Source: K23-9 sp964460665 (GTDB taxonomy: Bacteria > Planctomycetota > Planctomycetia > Pirellulales > Pirellulaceae). From it: a DNA stretch of 64,000 bases. Under the pieces are notes generated by a model. It made no database searches, was not told where the DNA came from, and saw only the letters and a list, made by a program, of their open reading frames with translations. Positions 55,408 to 63,699 of the stretch are shown here, piece after piece. The number at the start of each line of letters is the position of its first letter. Position 1 is the first letter of the stretch. Location of the stretch: the NCBI GenBank assembly GCA_964460665.1, contig CAYWSL010000002.1, forward strand, positions 1 through 64,000, in the 5' to 3' direction. A program made the position numbers and the translations under genes.

Positions 55408-56334
55408 TCAGAAGCCGTTGTAGTACGGTTGCTGATTCTGCTGTGCGGATGGTTGCGTGGGCTGATATCCGCCGCCTCGAAACGTCGATCCGTTGGCCGG
55501 CCCTGGTTGCTGCGGAACCTGTCGGTAGCCCGGTGACGCTTGGCCAAAGTTCTGGTTGGGATCCTGAAATTGGCTCTGATTCCAGAACTGATCGGGCAAT
55601 TGCTCGGAGCCCTGCCGCTGATAGTTTTGGGGTACTTGCTGAGGCGTTTGCTGGAACGTTGACCGCTGAGAATTTGACTGAAAATCGGGCCTCGCAGACT
55701 GCTGATTCTGCCACGGAAAATAGCCTCCAGAACCAGTTTCACGCGGAAGCGGTGATTGCGTGTTAACGTACGAATCCATCGAATCTCTGGTCGCTGAAAA
55801 CTTCTCGTCAAAACGGTCCAAATACGGCCCAATCACGACATGAATTTCAGCCGGAATCACCACGTCGCTGCGGTCAAGAACTTCGGCGATAAACCGCCCG
55901 GATTTGCTAGCAACGATCTTTTCGCGGATCGTTTCGCCCATCAGCGTGACGGCGAAAAGGGTGATCAGCGAGCAATACAGGAAACCCTTAATTCCGCCAA
56001 ATAGGAAGCCAACTTGGCGGTCGAATTCACGCAATTTCAGCCGGTCGATTGTGCGGCTAATCATCCGGAAAGCGACCCAAATCACCAAAGACGTGCCAAT
56101 GAACAGGATCAGCATCGCCAGAAACCGATTCCACGGCGGATCGGCCTGTATGGACTGGCTAAACGGCTCGCGAAAGCGATAGGCGACGACATAGCTAGCA
56201 ACGATGGAAACGATCGACGCGAGTTGCCAAGCAAACCCCTTCACGGCGCCAAACAGCGCCGCTCCAAGGATGATTACCAACATGACGATGTCGTAGATTT
56301 CCACCACATTGCTTCCGTGCAAGCTCGCTCCCAC
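55408..56334 (-). CDS. CvpA-family membrane protein with Gln/Pro-rich tail
   Basis: A protein of 308 residues. The N-terminal CvpA-like part (about 12-150) has four helices: YDIVMLVIILGAALFGAVKG (family start), FAWQLASIVSIVASYVVAY, FLAMLILFIGTSLVIWVAF and FLFGGIKGFLYCSLITLFAV. The tail from about 190 is Gln-, Pro- and Asn-rich (QQTPQQVPQNYQRQG, QNFGQASPGYRQVPQQP) and presumably disordered. CvpA proteins are needed for colicin V secretion and envelope homeostasis in E. coli. The start is GTG at 56334 or a GTG about ten codons further in; not certain. Confidence 0.85.
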   Translation of the reverse strand: MGASLHGSNVVEIYDIVMLVIILGAALFGAVKGFAWQLASIVSIVASYVVAYRFREPFSQSIQADPPWNRFLAMLILFIGTSLVIWVAFRMISRTIDRLKLREFDRQVGFLFGGIKGFLYCSLITLFAVTLMGETIREKIVASKSGRFIAEVLDRSDVVIPAEIHVVIGPYLDRFDEKFSATRDSMDSYVNTQSPLPRETGSGGYFPWQNQQSARPDFQSNSQRSTFQQTPQQVPQNYQRQGSEQLPDQFWNQSQFQDPNQNFGQASPGYRQVPQQPGPANGSTFRGGGYQPTQPSAQQNQQPYYNGF

Positions 56335-56540
56335 CTGCTGAAGATATTGCTATCAAATAGCTCGATTGCTAGCAAACGTCTCTTCGACCCAGGACTGGGT
56401 CCACGGTGGGAGTGATTTGGCCAGTATAGCGATTGTTGCGCAGCGACCAAAGATCGATTCGCCTTGGCAGCGAGCAGCCTAATGGGCTATTCACCATGCT
56501 GGACTTCACATCAGCAATGTCGGCAACAATCTGATTCACT

Positions 56541-57275
56541 TTGCCAGATTTCAAGACACACATCACCGGAAGCACGCTGGTCGGAATCGCCTACGGCTAT
56601 TGGGGCGTGACGCAACAGGGCATGTCGCTGGAAAGCGGCATTCTGGCTGCAGGTCTGTGTAGTGTCAGCGGAATGCTTCCGGACCTAGATAGCGACTCGG
56701 GAATCCCGCTTCGCGAGACCAGCATGTTTGCGGCTGCAGTCGTTCCCATTTTGATGTTGGATCGTTTTCGCGAGATGGAACTTTCGCACGAGTCGATGGT
56801 CTTGGCGACGATGCTGATCTACTGCGGCATTCGATTCATCGTGGTCGAGTTCTTCAAGCGGTTCACCGTCCACCGTGGAATGTGGCATAGCGTTCCCGCG
56901 GCAGCCAGCGCGGGCTTGGCGGCCTACTTGGTGATGCCGTGTCCCGAAGAATCGATTCGGCTGTACAAGACCGCGGCGATTGTGATTGGTTTCTTGGTTC
57001 ACTTGATCTTGGACGAGATCTGGGCGATCGAGTTCGGCTTTCTGCGTTTCCGCGCGAAGAAATCATTTGGTTCGGCGCTAAAGATGTTCGGCAACAACCA
57101 ACTTGCCAATGTCATCGCTTACATCCAAGTCGGAATACTCGCATGGTTTGCGTGGGGCGACAACGACTTCGCAGATCGGATCCGCGACAAGAGTCGATTC
57201 GACACCGACCATCAACACATCGCACAGCCATCGCACGAAGCTCATCCGTGGGAAAAGTACATGCCGCGCCGGTAG
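56541..57275 (+). CDS. DUF457/YdjM-type membrane metal-dependent hydrolase
   Basis: A protein of 244 residues. The conserved start PDFKTHITGSTLVG and GMLPDLDSD (D-x-D-S-D acidic motif), then FKRFTVHRGMWHSVPAA (HRGxxHS), and HLILDEIWAI are the family's proposed metal ligands. Several membrane helices lie between. The start is a TTG at 56541, chosen because DUF457 proteins begin at this PDFKTH motif. Function unknown; in other bacteria members are linked to membrane phospholipid processing. It runs divergently from the CvpA-like gene. Confidence 0.85.
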   Translation: MPDFKTHITGSTLVGIAYGYWGVTQQGMSLESGILAAGLCSVSGMLPDLDSDSGIPLRETSMFAAAVVPILMLDRFREMELSHESMVLATMLIYCGIRFIVVEFFKRFTVHRGMWHSVPAAASAGLAAYLVMPCPEESIRLYKTAAIVIGFLVHLILDEIWAIEFGFLRFRAKKSFGSALKMFGNNQLANVIAYIQVGILAWFAWGDNDFADRIRDKSRFDTDHQHIAQPSHEAHPWEKYMPRR

Positions 57276-57299
57276 TTGGACTTATTGGGCCACTGTTTC

Positions 57300-57710
57300 T
57301 TAGCCTTCAGCGGAATCGCTCTCTGGCGACTTGATGATGGGCGATTCGCTTCGCGTAGCAGGCACCTGTTCGGTTGCTGTCTCGGCAGCTTCACTTGTTT
57401 CTTGCTCAGCCAGCTTGGCTGCTTTTCGTTCTTCGCGGCGCTGCATGTGCTCGGCAGCCATCTGCTCGATCGACTTCACTTCTTCTGGCTGTGGTCGTCC
57501 GAACTTCTGTTCGTACAGCGAAGCGATAAATTCGGGAAACGGCTTTTTGTCGGGGCGACCTTTGGTATGCGCCATGCCCTCGAACTTTCTGGGGTTCATT
57601 CCCAGCTCGCGCGCCATTTGGATATGCATATCGGATAGCCGATACTTTTTTCGCGCTGCGATCCACGGCAAAAATTTGTGTGGGATCCGCTTGTGTTTCT
57701 TTTTGCTCAT
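57300..57710 (-). CDS. conserved-looking basic hypothetical protein
   Basis: A protein of 136 residues. Basic N-terminal half (MSKKKHKRIPHKFLPWIAAR, then LSDMHIQMARELGMNPRKFEGM, AHTKGRPDKKPFPEFIASLYEQKFG), acidic Ala/Glu/Ser-rich tail. No family recognised, though the first half has the look of a small conserved bacterial protein. It lies 48 bases upstream of dtd on the same strand, so the two may be co-transcribed. Confidence 0.65.
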   Translation of the reverse strand: MSKKKHKRIPHKFLPWIAARKKYRLSDMHIQMARELGMNPRKFEGMAHTKGRPDKKPFPEFIASLYEQKFGRPQPEEVKSIEQMAAEHMQRREERKAAKLAEQETSEAAETATEQVPATRSESPIIKSPESDSAEG

Positions 57711-57758
57711 AGGGTTGTCATCGTGGTCGCAACCCAGTGACCGGTCAAGCCGCCCGCC

Positions 57759-58208
57759 CTACGTTTGTGGCAGGCGGTCGATCACCATGGTGACGGGGCC
57801 GTCGTTTAGCAGGCTGACCTTCATATCTGCTGCAAAGATGCCTCGCTGCACTTCGATGCCGCGGTCGGCGATGAATTGTGTGTATTGCTGATACAGCTGA
57901 TCGGCGATCTTTGGATCAGCCGCGTCAGTGAAAGCCGGGCGTCGGCCTTTGCGACAATCGCCCAAAAGCGTGAATTGGCTGACCACCAGTGCTGACCCGC
58001 CGGTATCCAGCAGCGATAAATTCATCTTGCCCGCATCGTCCTGGAAAATCCGTAGACCCACGGTTTTGTCGGCCAGCCACTTCGCCTCGGCCTCAGTGTC
58101 GCCGTGGCCAACGCCCAGCAATATCAGCAGGCCGTTTTGGATTTGCCCGACGATTTCGCCGTCAACTTCTACGCTGGCGTGGGTGACTCGCTGAAGAACT
58201 GCGCGCAA
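57759..58208 (-). CDS. dtd: D-aminoacyl-tRNA deacylase
   Basis: A protein of 149 residues that removes D-amino acids (and glycine from tRNA-Ala) from mischarged tRNA. MRAVLQRVTHASVEVDGE is the start block, with SQFTLLGDCRKGRRP (Ser-Gln active site) and, near the end, LLNDGPVTMVID, where most members have NSGPVT. The start is TTG at 58208, since the family begins at M-R-A-V-L-Q-R-V. The N-D-G-P-V-T change preserves the Gly-Pro cis pair. Confidence 0.95.
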   Translation of the reverse strand: MRAVLQRVTHASVEVDGEIVGQIQNGLLILLGVGHGDTEAEAKWLADKTVGLRIFQDDAGKMNLSLLDTGGSALVVSQFTLLGDCRKGRRPAFTDAADPKIADQLYQQYTQFIADRGIEVQRGIFAADMKVSLLNDGPVTMVIDRLPQT

Positions 58209-58333
58209 GGGATTTGAAACGTTGTTTGAGGAAGCGATCTAACAGGGCGACACGGCTCCTGGAAAGTGCTTAAAATAGCAGGAGAGCCCGCGACTCGGGG
58301 GGCACACTCAAGAAATGTTGATCGGGACTTCGC

Positions 58334-59230
58334 ATGCCACTTCTGTTTACCTGCCCGCACTGTCAAACACAGACCCAAGTTGAAGATCGATACAGTGGGC
58401 AATCAGGCCAATGTGCTGTCTGTGGGAAACCAATCCAAATCCCACAATTTCGATCTGGAACAGCGCCACAATCAAAACCGAGGTCCAATCCGCTGGCCTG
58501 GGGAATCGCCGCTGCGGTTGCCTTGGTGCTTGCCGGCTGCTTGATCTATTCCGTGCTGCAGTTCGGCAGCAGCACGATCACACGGCTCTCCAATAACTCA
58601 ATCCAAACAAAATCAAGTAGCAACGTTCGCAAAATCGCGGCTGCGCTGAACGCTTACGCACAGAAACATGGCACGTATCCGCCGCCGGTGCTGATGGATA
58701 AAGCGAATAAAAAACCGTTGCTCTCTTGGCGCGTTTTGATCTTGAAGGAACTGGGGCACGAAGAACTGTACGAGAGATTTGACCTGACCAAATCTTGGGA
58801 TGACCCGGTCAACATGCAGCTGACGTACGAGATGCCCGATGTCTATCGACATCCCAATACTCAGGTATACGGAAATGAAGCCAACTACTTTCTAGTGACA
58901 GGTGTTGGCACTCTGTTTCCGCCTTCCGGGCCAATGGACCCTGCCAATATCACAGACAAGCCCGACCAAACCATCTTGGTGATCGAAGGACAGCCTAGTC
59001 CAATCGGTTTCACTTGGACCGAGCCATTGGATTTGAACTTTGGCATGATGACCGGACAAATCAACGGCACATCGAACGATGACCCTGGCAAGCTGATCGA
59101 ATCGGGTGCGGTGATGGCAACCGTCGACGAACGGTCGCACTTCCTACCCAATTCCACTTCGGTGACAACGGTCAACGCCCTGTTGACACCCGCCGGTGGC
59201 GAACCACTGGCCGACGATACGCTGGATTGA
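58334..59230 (+). CDS. zinc-ribbon, membrane-anchored DUF1559-like protein
   Basis: A protein of 298 residues. An N-terminal zinc ribbon has CPHC at 7-10 and CAVC at 27-30 (with GQ before it), then a transmembrane helix at about 55-75 (AWGIAAAVALVLAGCLIYSV). The exported part (about 90-280) is DUF1559-like, beginning SSNVRKIAAALNAYAQKHGTYPP, similar to pseudopilin-type proteins abundant in planctomycetes; SWRVLILKELGHEELYERFD follows. The usual H-x9-DG end motif was not found, so it is a divergent member. Function unknown. Confidence 0.8.
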   Translation: MPLLFTCPHCQTQTQVEDRYSGQSGQCAVCGKPIQIPQFRSGTAPQSKPRSNPLAWGIAAAVALVLAGCLIYSVLQFGSSTITRLSNNSIQTKSSSNVRKIAAALNAYAQKHGTYPPPVLMDKANKKPLLSWRVLILKELGHEELYERFDLTKSWDDPVNMQLTYEMPDVYRHPNTQVYGNEANYFLVTGVGTLFPPSGPMDPANITDKPDQTILVIEGQPSPIGFTWTEPLDLNFGMMTGQINGTSNDDPGKLIESGAVMATVDERSHFLPNSTSVTTVNALLTPAGGEPLADDTLD

Positions 59231-59311
59231 TCAGCGGCAAAAAACCTGAGACTCGCGCCCCAGGCTGTGCTGCGTCGCTGCTGCGCAGCTAATTATTCCA
59301 TGGTTACCGTT

Positions 59312-60526
59312 CTAAAAACTACGCGGTCTGACGGTTCCCTGAACGCGGCTGGGCAATCCTTGGATTCTTAGGAAGCCTTCTGCGTCGTCTTGGTTGTAAG
59401 AACCGCCGCCTTCCATCGTCGCGATCTCGGCGTCGTACAAGCTGTTCGGGCTGGTTCGAGAATCAACCGAAATGTTGCCTTTGTAAAGCTTCAACGTGAC
59501 TTCGCCAGTCGTGTTCTTTTGCGCTTCGCGGATAAACGCCATCAGCGAATCCATCTTTGGCGTGTACCAAAAACCGTAGTACACCATTTCGGCAACTTCC
59601 GGAGCGATGCGGTCACGCATGTGAGTCAGGTCGCGATCCATCGTCAATTGCTCGATGCACATCAGCGCGTCGTACAACACAGTCATGCCGGGTGATTCAT
59701 AAACACCGCGGCTTTTCATTCCGACAAAGCGGTTTTCGACCATATCGATCCGGCCCACACCGTTGCGTCCAGCAATCTCGTTTAGCTGCTCGACCATGTC
59801 CAAAGCGCCAACCTTCTTGCCATTCAAAGTCGTTGGCACACCGGCCTCAAACGCGATCGTCACCTTCTCTGCTTTGTCCGGCGCCTGTTCGGGGCTGACC
59901 CCCATGCCGAAATCAACCAGCTCCACACCGTTGACGGTCAAGTCTTCTAGGTCGCCAGCTTCGTAGCTGATGTGCAGAACATTTTCGTCGCTACTGTACG
60001 GCTTGGCGGTCGACGCCTTGACCGGGATGTTGCGCTGTTCGCAATACGCGATCAGTTCGGTGCGGCCAGGAAACGCTTCGCGGAATTCTTTGATCCGCCA
60101 CGGGGCGATCATTTCCACTTTCGGATCCAACGCTTCGGCAGCCAGCTGGAATCGACACTGGTCGTTTCCTTTGCCAGTCGCACCGTGCGCGTAAGCCGTC
60201 GCGCCGACTTCGCGCGCGACTTCCAAGCAAACTTTGCTGATCAACGGGCGTGCGATCGAAGTTCCCAGCAAGTAAATTTGTTCGTACTTGGCCTGCCACG
60301 CCAACACAGGAAACGCAAAATCGCGGCACAGTTCTTCTCGAACGTCCACGGCGCGGTACGAGGCGGCTCCGCAGTCGTGTGCCTTCTTTTTTATCTCTTC
60401 GCGGTCTTCACAGGGCTGCCCCAGATCGACGTAGACACAGTGAACTTCGTATCCTTGATCCTGTAGCCATCCAAGAATCACGGACGTATCAAGTCCACCA
60501 GAGTAAGCCAGTACACAACTTTTCAT
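59312..60526 (-). CDS. argG: argininosuccinate synthase
   Basis: A protein of 404 residues, normal family length. Start SCVLAYSGGLDTSVILGWLQ contains the ATP pyrophosphatase loop SGGLDTS. YAHGATGKGNDQCRFQLAAEAL and the IGRIDMVENRFVGMKSRGVYESPG block bind citrulline and aspartate. It makes argininosuccinate in arginine synthesis. ATG 60526 is used; the open frame extends 21 codons further without similarity. No other arg gene is nearby. Confidence 0.97.
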   Translation of the reverse strand: MKSCVLAYSGGLDTSVILGWLQDQGYEVHCVYVDLGQPCEDREEIKKKAHDCGAASYRAVDVREELCRDFAFPVLAWQAKYEQIYLLGTSIARPLISKVCLEVAREVGATAYAHGATGKGNDQCRFQLAAEALDPKVEMIAPWRIKEFREAFPGRTELIAYCEQRNIPVKASTAKPYSSDENVLHISYEAGDLEDLTVNGVELVDFGMGVSPEQAPDKAEKVTIAFEAGVPTTLNGKKVGALDMVEQLNEIAGRNGVGRIDMVENRFVGMKSRGVYESPGMTVLYDALMCIEQLTMDRDLTHMRDRIAPEVAEMVYYGFWYTPKMDSLMAFIREAQKNTTGEVTLKLYKGNISVDSRTSPNSLYDAEIATMEGGGSYNQDDAEGFLRIQGLPSRVQGTVRPRSF

Positions 60527-60728
60527 TACGATAGAGTCCGCTGGAGGTGCGAATGGTATTCGGACGAAACATCCTCGCGGACGTTTCATCGGTTAAAGGG
60601 CACTATTTGAGTTTTATTTCCGAAGACTGCAACCCACCACGATCGAAAGAACCCCACAAAGCTCTGCGAGCGCACCCAGCCAGCACAATGGCCCTTGACC
60701 GCCCCTTAGACCCACACCGATTTTAATC

Positions 60729-61583
60729 ATGCCACTACCCTGCCCTTCACCTGATGACGGACCATCGGATTCCAAACAAATCCGAGACGCATTGACCCAA
60801 CTTGCCGCGGGGAAAGCTAGCGTTGAGGACGTACTGAGCGACATTCTGGGTAACTCGCCCCCGGCTCCGGCTCTTTCTGAAACCGCTCAATCGAAGATTG
60901 ACGGCGCCACGGTCGATCTTGGCCGCGAGCAACGGTGTGGATTCGGGGAAGTCATCTATGGACAGGGGAAAGAGCCAGCTTTGATCGCTCGGATCGCCCA
61001 AACGCAACTGAAGGCCGGCCAGAACGTGCTGGTGACTCGAATCGAACCCGACGCGGCCACCGAGGTGATGAGCCTATTCCAAAACACGCAACACAATTCG
61101 GTCGCACGGACGCTACGCATCAGCCAAGAATCCGTCGCCCCTTTTCAGTCCCTATCGCCCCAGCGGGCCGCCCAGACGACGCATGCCGCAGTGGTGACCG
61201 CTGGCAGCACGGACCGCCCGGTCGCAGAAGAGGCCTTAGAGACGCTGACCTGGATGGGAGTTCCGTTTCAGTTCTTTGAGGACGTTGGAGTCGCCGGGCC
61301 ACAGCGTTTGGCCAGCGCTCTGCCGAGCTTGAAGCAGGCTTCGGTCGTGGTTGTCGTCGCTGGCATGGAAGGCGCGCTACCGTCAGTGGTGGCGGGGCAC
61401 CTGGGGGTTCCCATCTTTGCCGTTCCGACCAGCGTGGGCTATGGAACAACAATGGGCGGTCTGACGCCGCTTTTTGGGATGCTAAGCGGATGTTCTGCCA
61501 ATGTCTCGGTCGTCAACATCGACGCCGGGTTCAAGGGCGGCTACCTGGCGGGACTGATCACCGATCAGCTGCGGCGAGCGTGA
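60729..61583 (+). CDS. larB: nickel-pincer cofactor biosynthesis protein LarB
   Basis: A protein of 284 residues. The N-terminal part (about 60-100) has GATVDLGREQRCGFGEVIYGQGK; the C-terminal AIR-carboxylase-like part has THAAVVTAGSTDRPVAEEA, FFEDVGVAGPQRL, VVVVAGMEGALPSVVAGHLG, PIFAVPTSVGYGTTMGGLT, and ML-x3-CS. LarB carboxylates and hydrolyses nicotinic acid adenine dinucleotide in making the nickel pincer nucleotide of lactate racemase. larC, larE and larA are not in the window. The ATG at 60729 lies beside a KOPS-like octamer. Confidence 0.9.
   Translation: MPLPCPSPDDGPSDSKQIRDALTQLAAGKASVEDVLSDILGNSPPAPALSETAQSKIDGATVDLGREQRCGFGEVIYGQGKEPALIARIAQTQLKAGQNVLVTRIEPDAATEVMSLFQNTQHNSVARTLRISQESVAPFQSLSPQRAAQTTHAAVVTAGSTDRPVAEEALETLTWMGVPFQFFEDVGVAGPQRLASALPSLKQASVVVVVAGMEGALPSVVAGHLGVPIFAVPTSVGYGTTMGGLTPLFGMLSGCSANVSVVNIDAGFKGGYLAGLITDQLRRA
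60738..60745 (-). other. KOPS-like octamer on the minus strand
   Basis: CCCTGCCC on the + strand, i.e. GGGCAGGG on -, a few codons into larB; first locus with reversed orientation. Confidence 0.45.
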
Positions 61584-61635
61584 TCGCTTACCCTTCATTG
61601 TACGAGCGATCTGGACCATAATCTTTTCTTAGCTC

Positions 61636-61648
61636 CCCTGCCCTGCCC
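61636..61648 (-). other. two overlapping KOPS-like octamers on the minus strand
   Basis: CCCTGCCC at 61636-61643 and 61641-61648, in the larB-ribF spacer. Confidence 0.5.
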
Positions 61649-61666
61649 CGCTGCGTTTGACTTGCT

Positions 61667-62641
61667 GTGACAGAGATTATTCGGTTCGATCAACTTCCCG
61701 GCTCCGCTTCTGCGGGCAGCTTGGATAGTAGACTTCGCGACGGCGTCGTCAGCATCGGCAACTTTGACGGAGTTCACATTGGCCACGGCACGCTACTACG
61801 AAAAGTCGACGAGTTAGCCAAGTCAATTGACGGGCCAAGCGTGGTGATCGTTTTTGACCCACACCCAGCTGCGATTCTGCGACCCGAACACATTCCACCT
61901 CGCTTAACCTGGATCCAGCGTCGCGCCGAATTGCTACAGCGGCATGGCATCGATTTTCTATTGGTCTGCAAAACAACGAAAGAACTATTGAATCTGCAAG
62001 CCGAAGACTTCTTTCAATGGCTGATCGTCGACCAGCTTGGCGCCAAAGGAATCGTCGAAGGACCGAACTTCTTTTTCGGAAAAGGTCGCGGTGGAAACGT
62101 CGACACGCTACGCAAACTGTGCGAACAGAATTCCATCGAGTGCCAGATCGTTGAACCCAAAGGCGGCGACGGCGGCGATATGATTAGCAGCACTCGAATT
62201 CGCCAATCGCTAGCCGATGGCAACTTGGATCAAGCCAACCAGTGGCTTACCACGCCGTATCGAATTCGCGGGATCGTCACGAAAGGCGATCAACGCGGCC
62301 GAACGATCGGTTTCCCAACCGCCAACTTAAACCAGATCGATGTCGTGGTCCCACGGGATGGCGTTTACGGTGGCATAGTCCCGATCGACGGCAAACCGCA
62401 TCAAGCTGCTATTCACATTGGCCCGAACCCTACGTTTAGCGACAACCAAACGCAGAAAGTCGAAGTCCATCTGTTGGACTTTGATGGGGACCTGTACGGA
62501 CAAACGCTGCTTGTTGACTTTGTCACCCGCGTGCGCGACATTGCTCGGTTCGATTCAGTCGAAAAGCTACAGGAACAACTTGATCGCGACATCGCGACCA
62601 TCCGAAACCGTTTGGCAAACTTCGCCTCCAAAGGAAACTGA
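61667..62641 (+). CDS. ribF: bifunctional riboflavin kinase / FAD synthetase
   Basis: A protein of 324 residues making FMN and then FAD from riboflavin. The nucleotidyltransferase half has SIGNFDGVHIGHGTLL, VIVFDPHPA, KGIVEGPNFFFGKGRGGN, and SSTRIRQSL (ISSTxxR). The kinase half (about 190-320) has GRTIGFPTANLN, PRDGVYGG, and IGPNPTFSDN. The start is GTG at 61667, 83 bases after larB. The DHH phosphoesterase follows after 4 bases, so the two are an operon. Confidence 0.96.
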   Translation: MTEIIRFDQLPGSASAGSLDSRLRDGVVSIGNFDGVHIGHGTLLRKVDELAKSIDGPSVVIVFDPHPAAILRPEHIPPRLTWIQRRAELLQRHGIDFLLVCKTTKELLNLQAEDFFQWLIVDQLGAKGIVEGPNFFFGKGRGGNVDTLRKLCEQNSIECQIVEPKGGDGGDMISSTRIRQSLADGNLDQANQWLTTPYRIRGIVTKGDQRGRTIGFPTANLNQIDVVVPRDGVYGGIVPIDGKPHQAAIHIGPNPTFSDNQTQKVEVHLLDFDGDLYGQTLLVDFVTRVRDIARFDSVEKLQEQLDRDIATIRNRLANFASKGN

Positions 62642-62645
62642 GTCC

Positions 62646-63638
62646 ATGAGTGTCAACTGGAAGGCCTTTGCAAACCAAATTCAGCACTACCAGTCGTTTG
62701 TTCTGGTCAGCCATGTGCGACCAGACTGCGATGCGCTCGGTAGCGAATTGGCGATGGCCGAAGTCCTACGTGCGATCGGAAAGGACGTTCGGATCATCAA
62801 CGCCCATCGGACACCGCGGTCACTTCAGTTCTTAGACCCGGCCGAGAACATCGAAGTCTTAGGCGAACATGTTGAAGCAGAAGACATTCAGTGCGACTGT
62901 TTCATGGTGCTGGACACCAGCGCGTGGATTCAGCTTGGCGACATGGCGGATGTGATTCGCGCAGCAAGCTGCGACAAGATCGTTGTCGATCACCACGTTG
63001 GCGAAGACGACTTGGGCGCCAATCTTTACAAAGACTACCAAGCCGAAGCGACTGGCCACCTGGTCATTCAAGCCGCTGATGCATTGTGCGTCCCGCTCAC
63101 ACGCAAGATCGCCAACGCAGCCTTTGCAGCGATCGCGACCGATACAGGTTGGTTTCGGTTCAGCAGCGTGACGGCGGAAACGTACCGCGTGATCGCTCGG
63201 CTAATCGATGCCGGCGTCGTTCCCAGCGAAGTGTATGGAGATCTGTATGAACGCGACACACTGGGTCGACTGCGTCTACGAGGACTGATTCTCTCGCGAA
63301 CGCAAAGCGAAGTGGATGGGGTGCTGATGCATACGTACGTGCAGCGTGAAGACTTTGAAAAGATGGACGCGCAGCCAAACGACACCGAGGATTCGATCAA
63401 CCTGACGTTGACGGTTCAGCACGCACAAGCAGCGGTGATTTTCATCGGTCAGATGCGAGGCGGATTCAAGCTCAGCTTCCGCAGCCAATGCGGCGTGGAC
63501 TGCAATGAAGTGGCCAGCCAGTTTGGCGGCGGCGGACACAAAGCCGCCGCCGGCGCGTTCTTGGAAGGAACACTGGATGAAGTGCGAGGGCGCGTGTTGC
63601 CAGTGATGATCGCTGCAGTTGAAAAGGCGATGGCTTAG
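62646..63638 (+). CDS. nrnA: DHH/DHHA1 phosphoesterase, NrnA-like
   Basis: A protein of 330 residues. DHH part: VLVSHVRPDCDALGSELAMA (D-x-D), DCFMVLDTSAW, KIVVDHHVG (DHH motif) and AIATDTGWFRFSS. DHHA1 part ends with NEVASQFGGGGHKAAAGA. NrnA-type enzymes degrade oligoribonucleotides (nanoRNA) and 3'-phosphoadenosine 5'-phosphate. ATG 62646 follows the ribF stop by four bases; the longer open frame lies within ribF and is not used. Co-transcribed with ribF, a common arrangement in many bacteria. Confidence 0.93.
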   Translation: MSVNWKAFANQIQHYQSFVLVSHVRPDCDALGSELAMAEVLRAIGKDVRIINAHRTPRSLQFLDPAENIEVLGEHVEAEDIQCDCFMVLDTSAWIQLGDMADVIRAASCDKIVVDHHVGEDDLGANLYKDYQAEATGHLVIQAADALCVPLTRKIANAAFAAIATDTGWFRFSSVTAETYRVIARLIDAGVVPSEVYGDLYERDTLGRLRLRGLILSRTQSEVDGVLMHTYVQREDFEKMDAQPNDTEDSINLTLTVQHAQAAVIFIGQMRGGFKLSFRSQCGVDCNEVASQFGGGGHKAAAGAFLEGTLDEVRGRVLPVMIAAVEKAMA

Positions 63639-63699
63639 TTGGGTTCGGCCCGTTTGTTGTTTCCACGCGAAACGATGGCTGAAAGGCCATTAGGGACTT

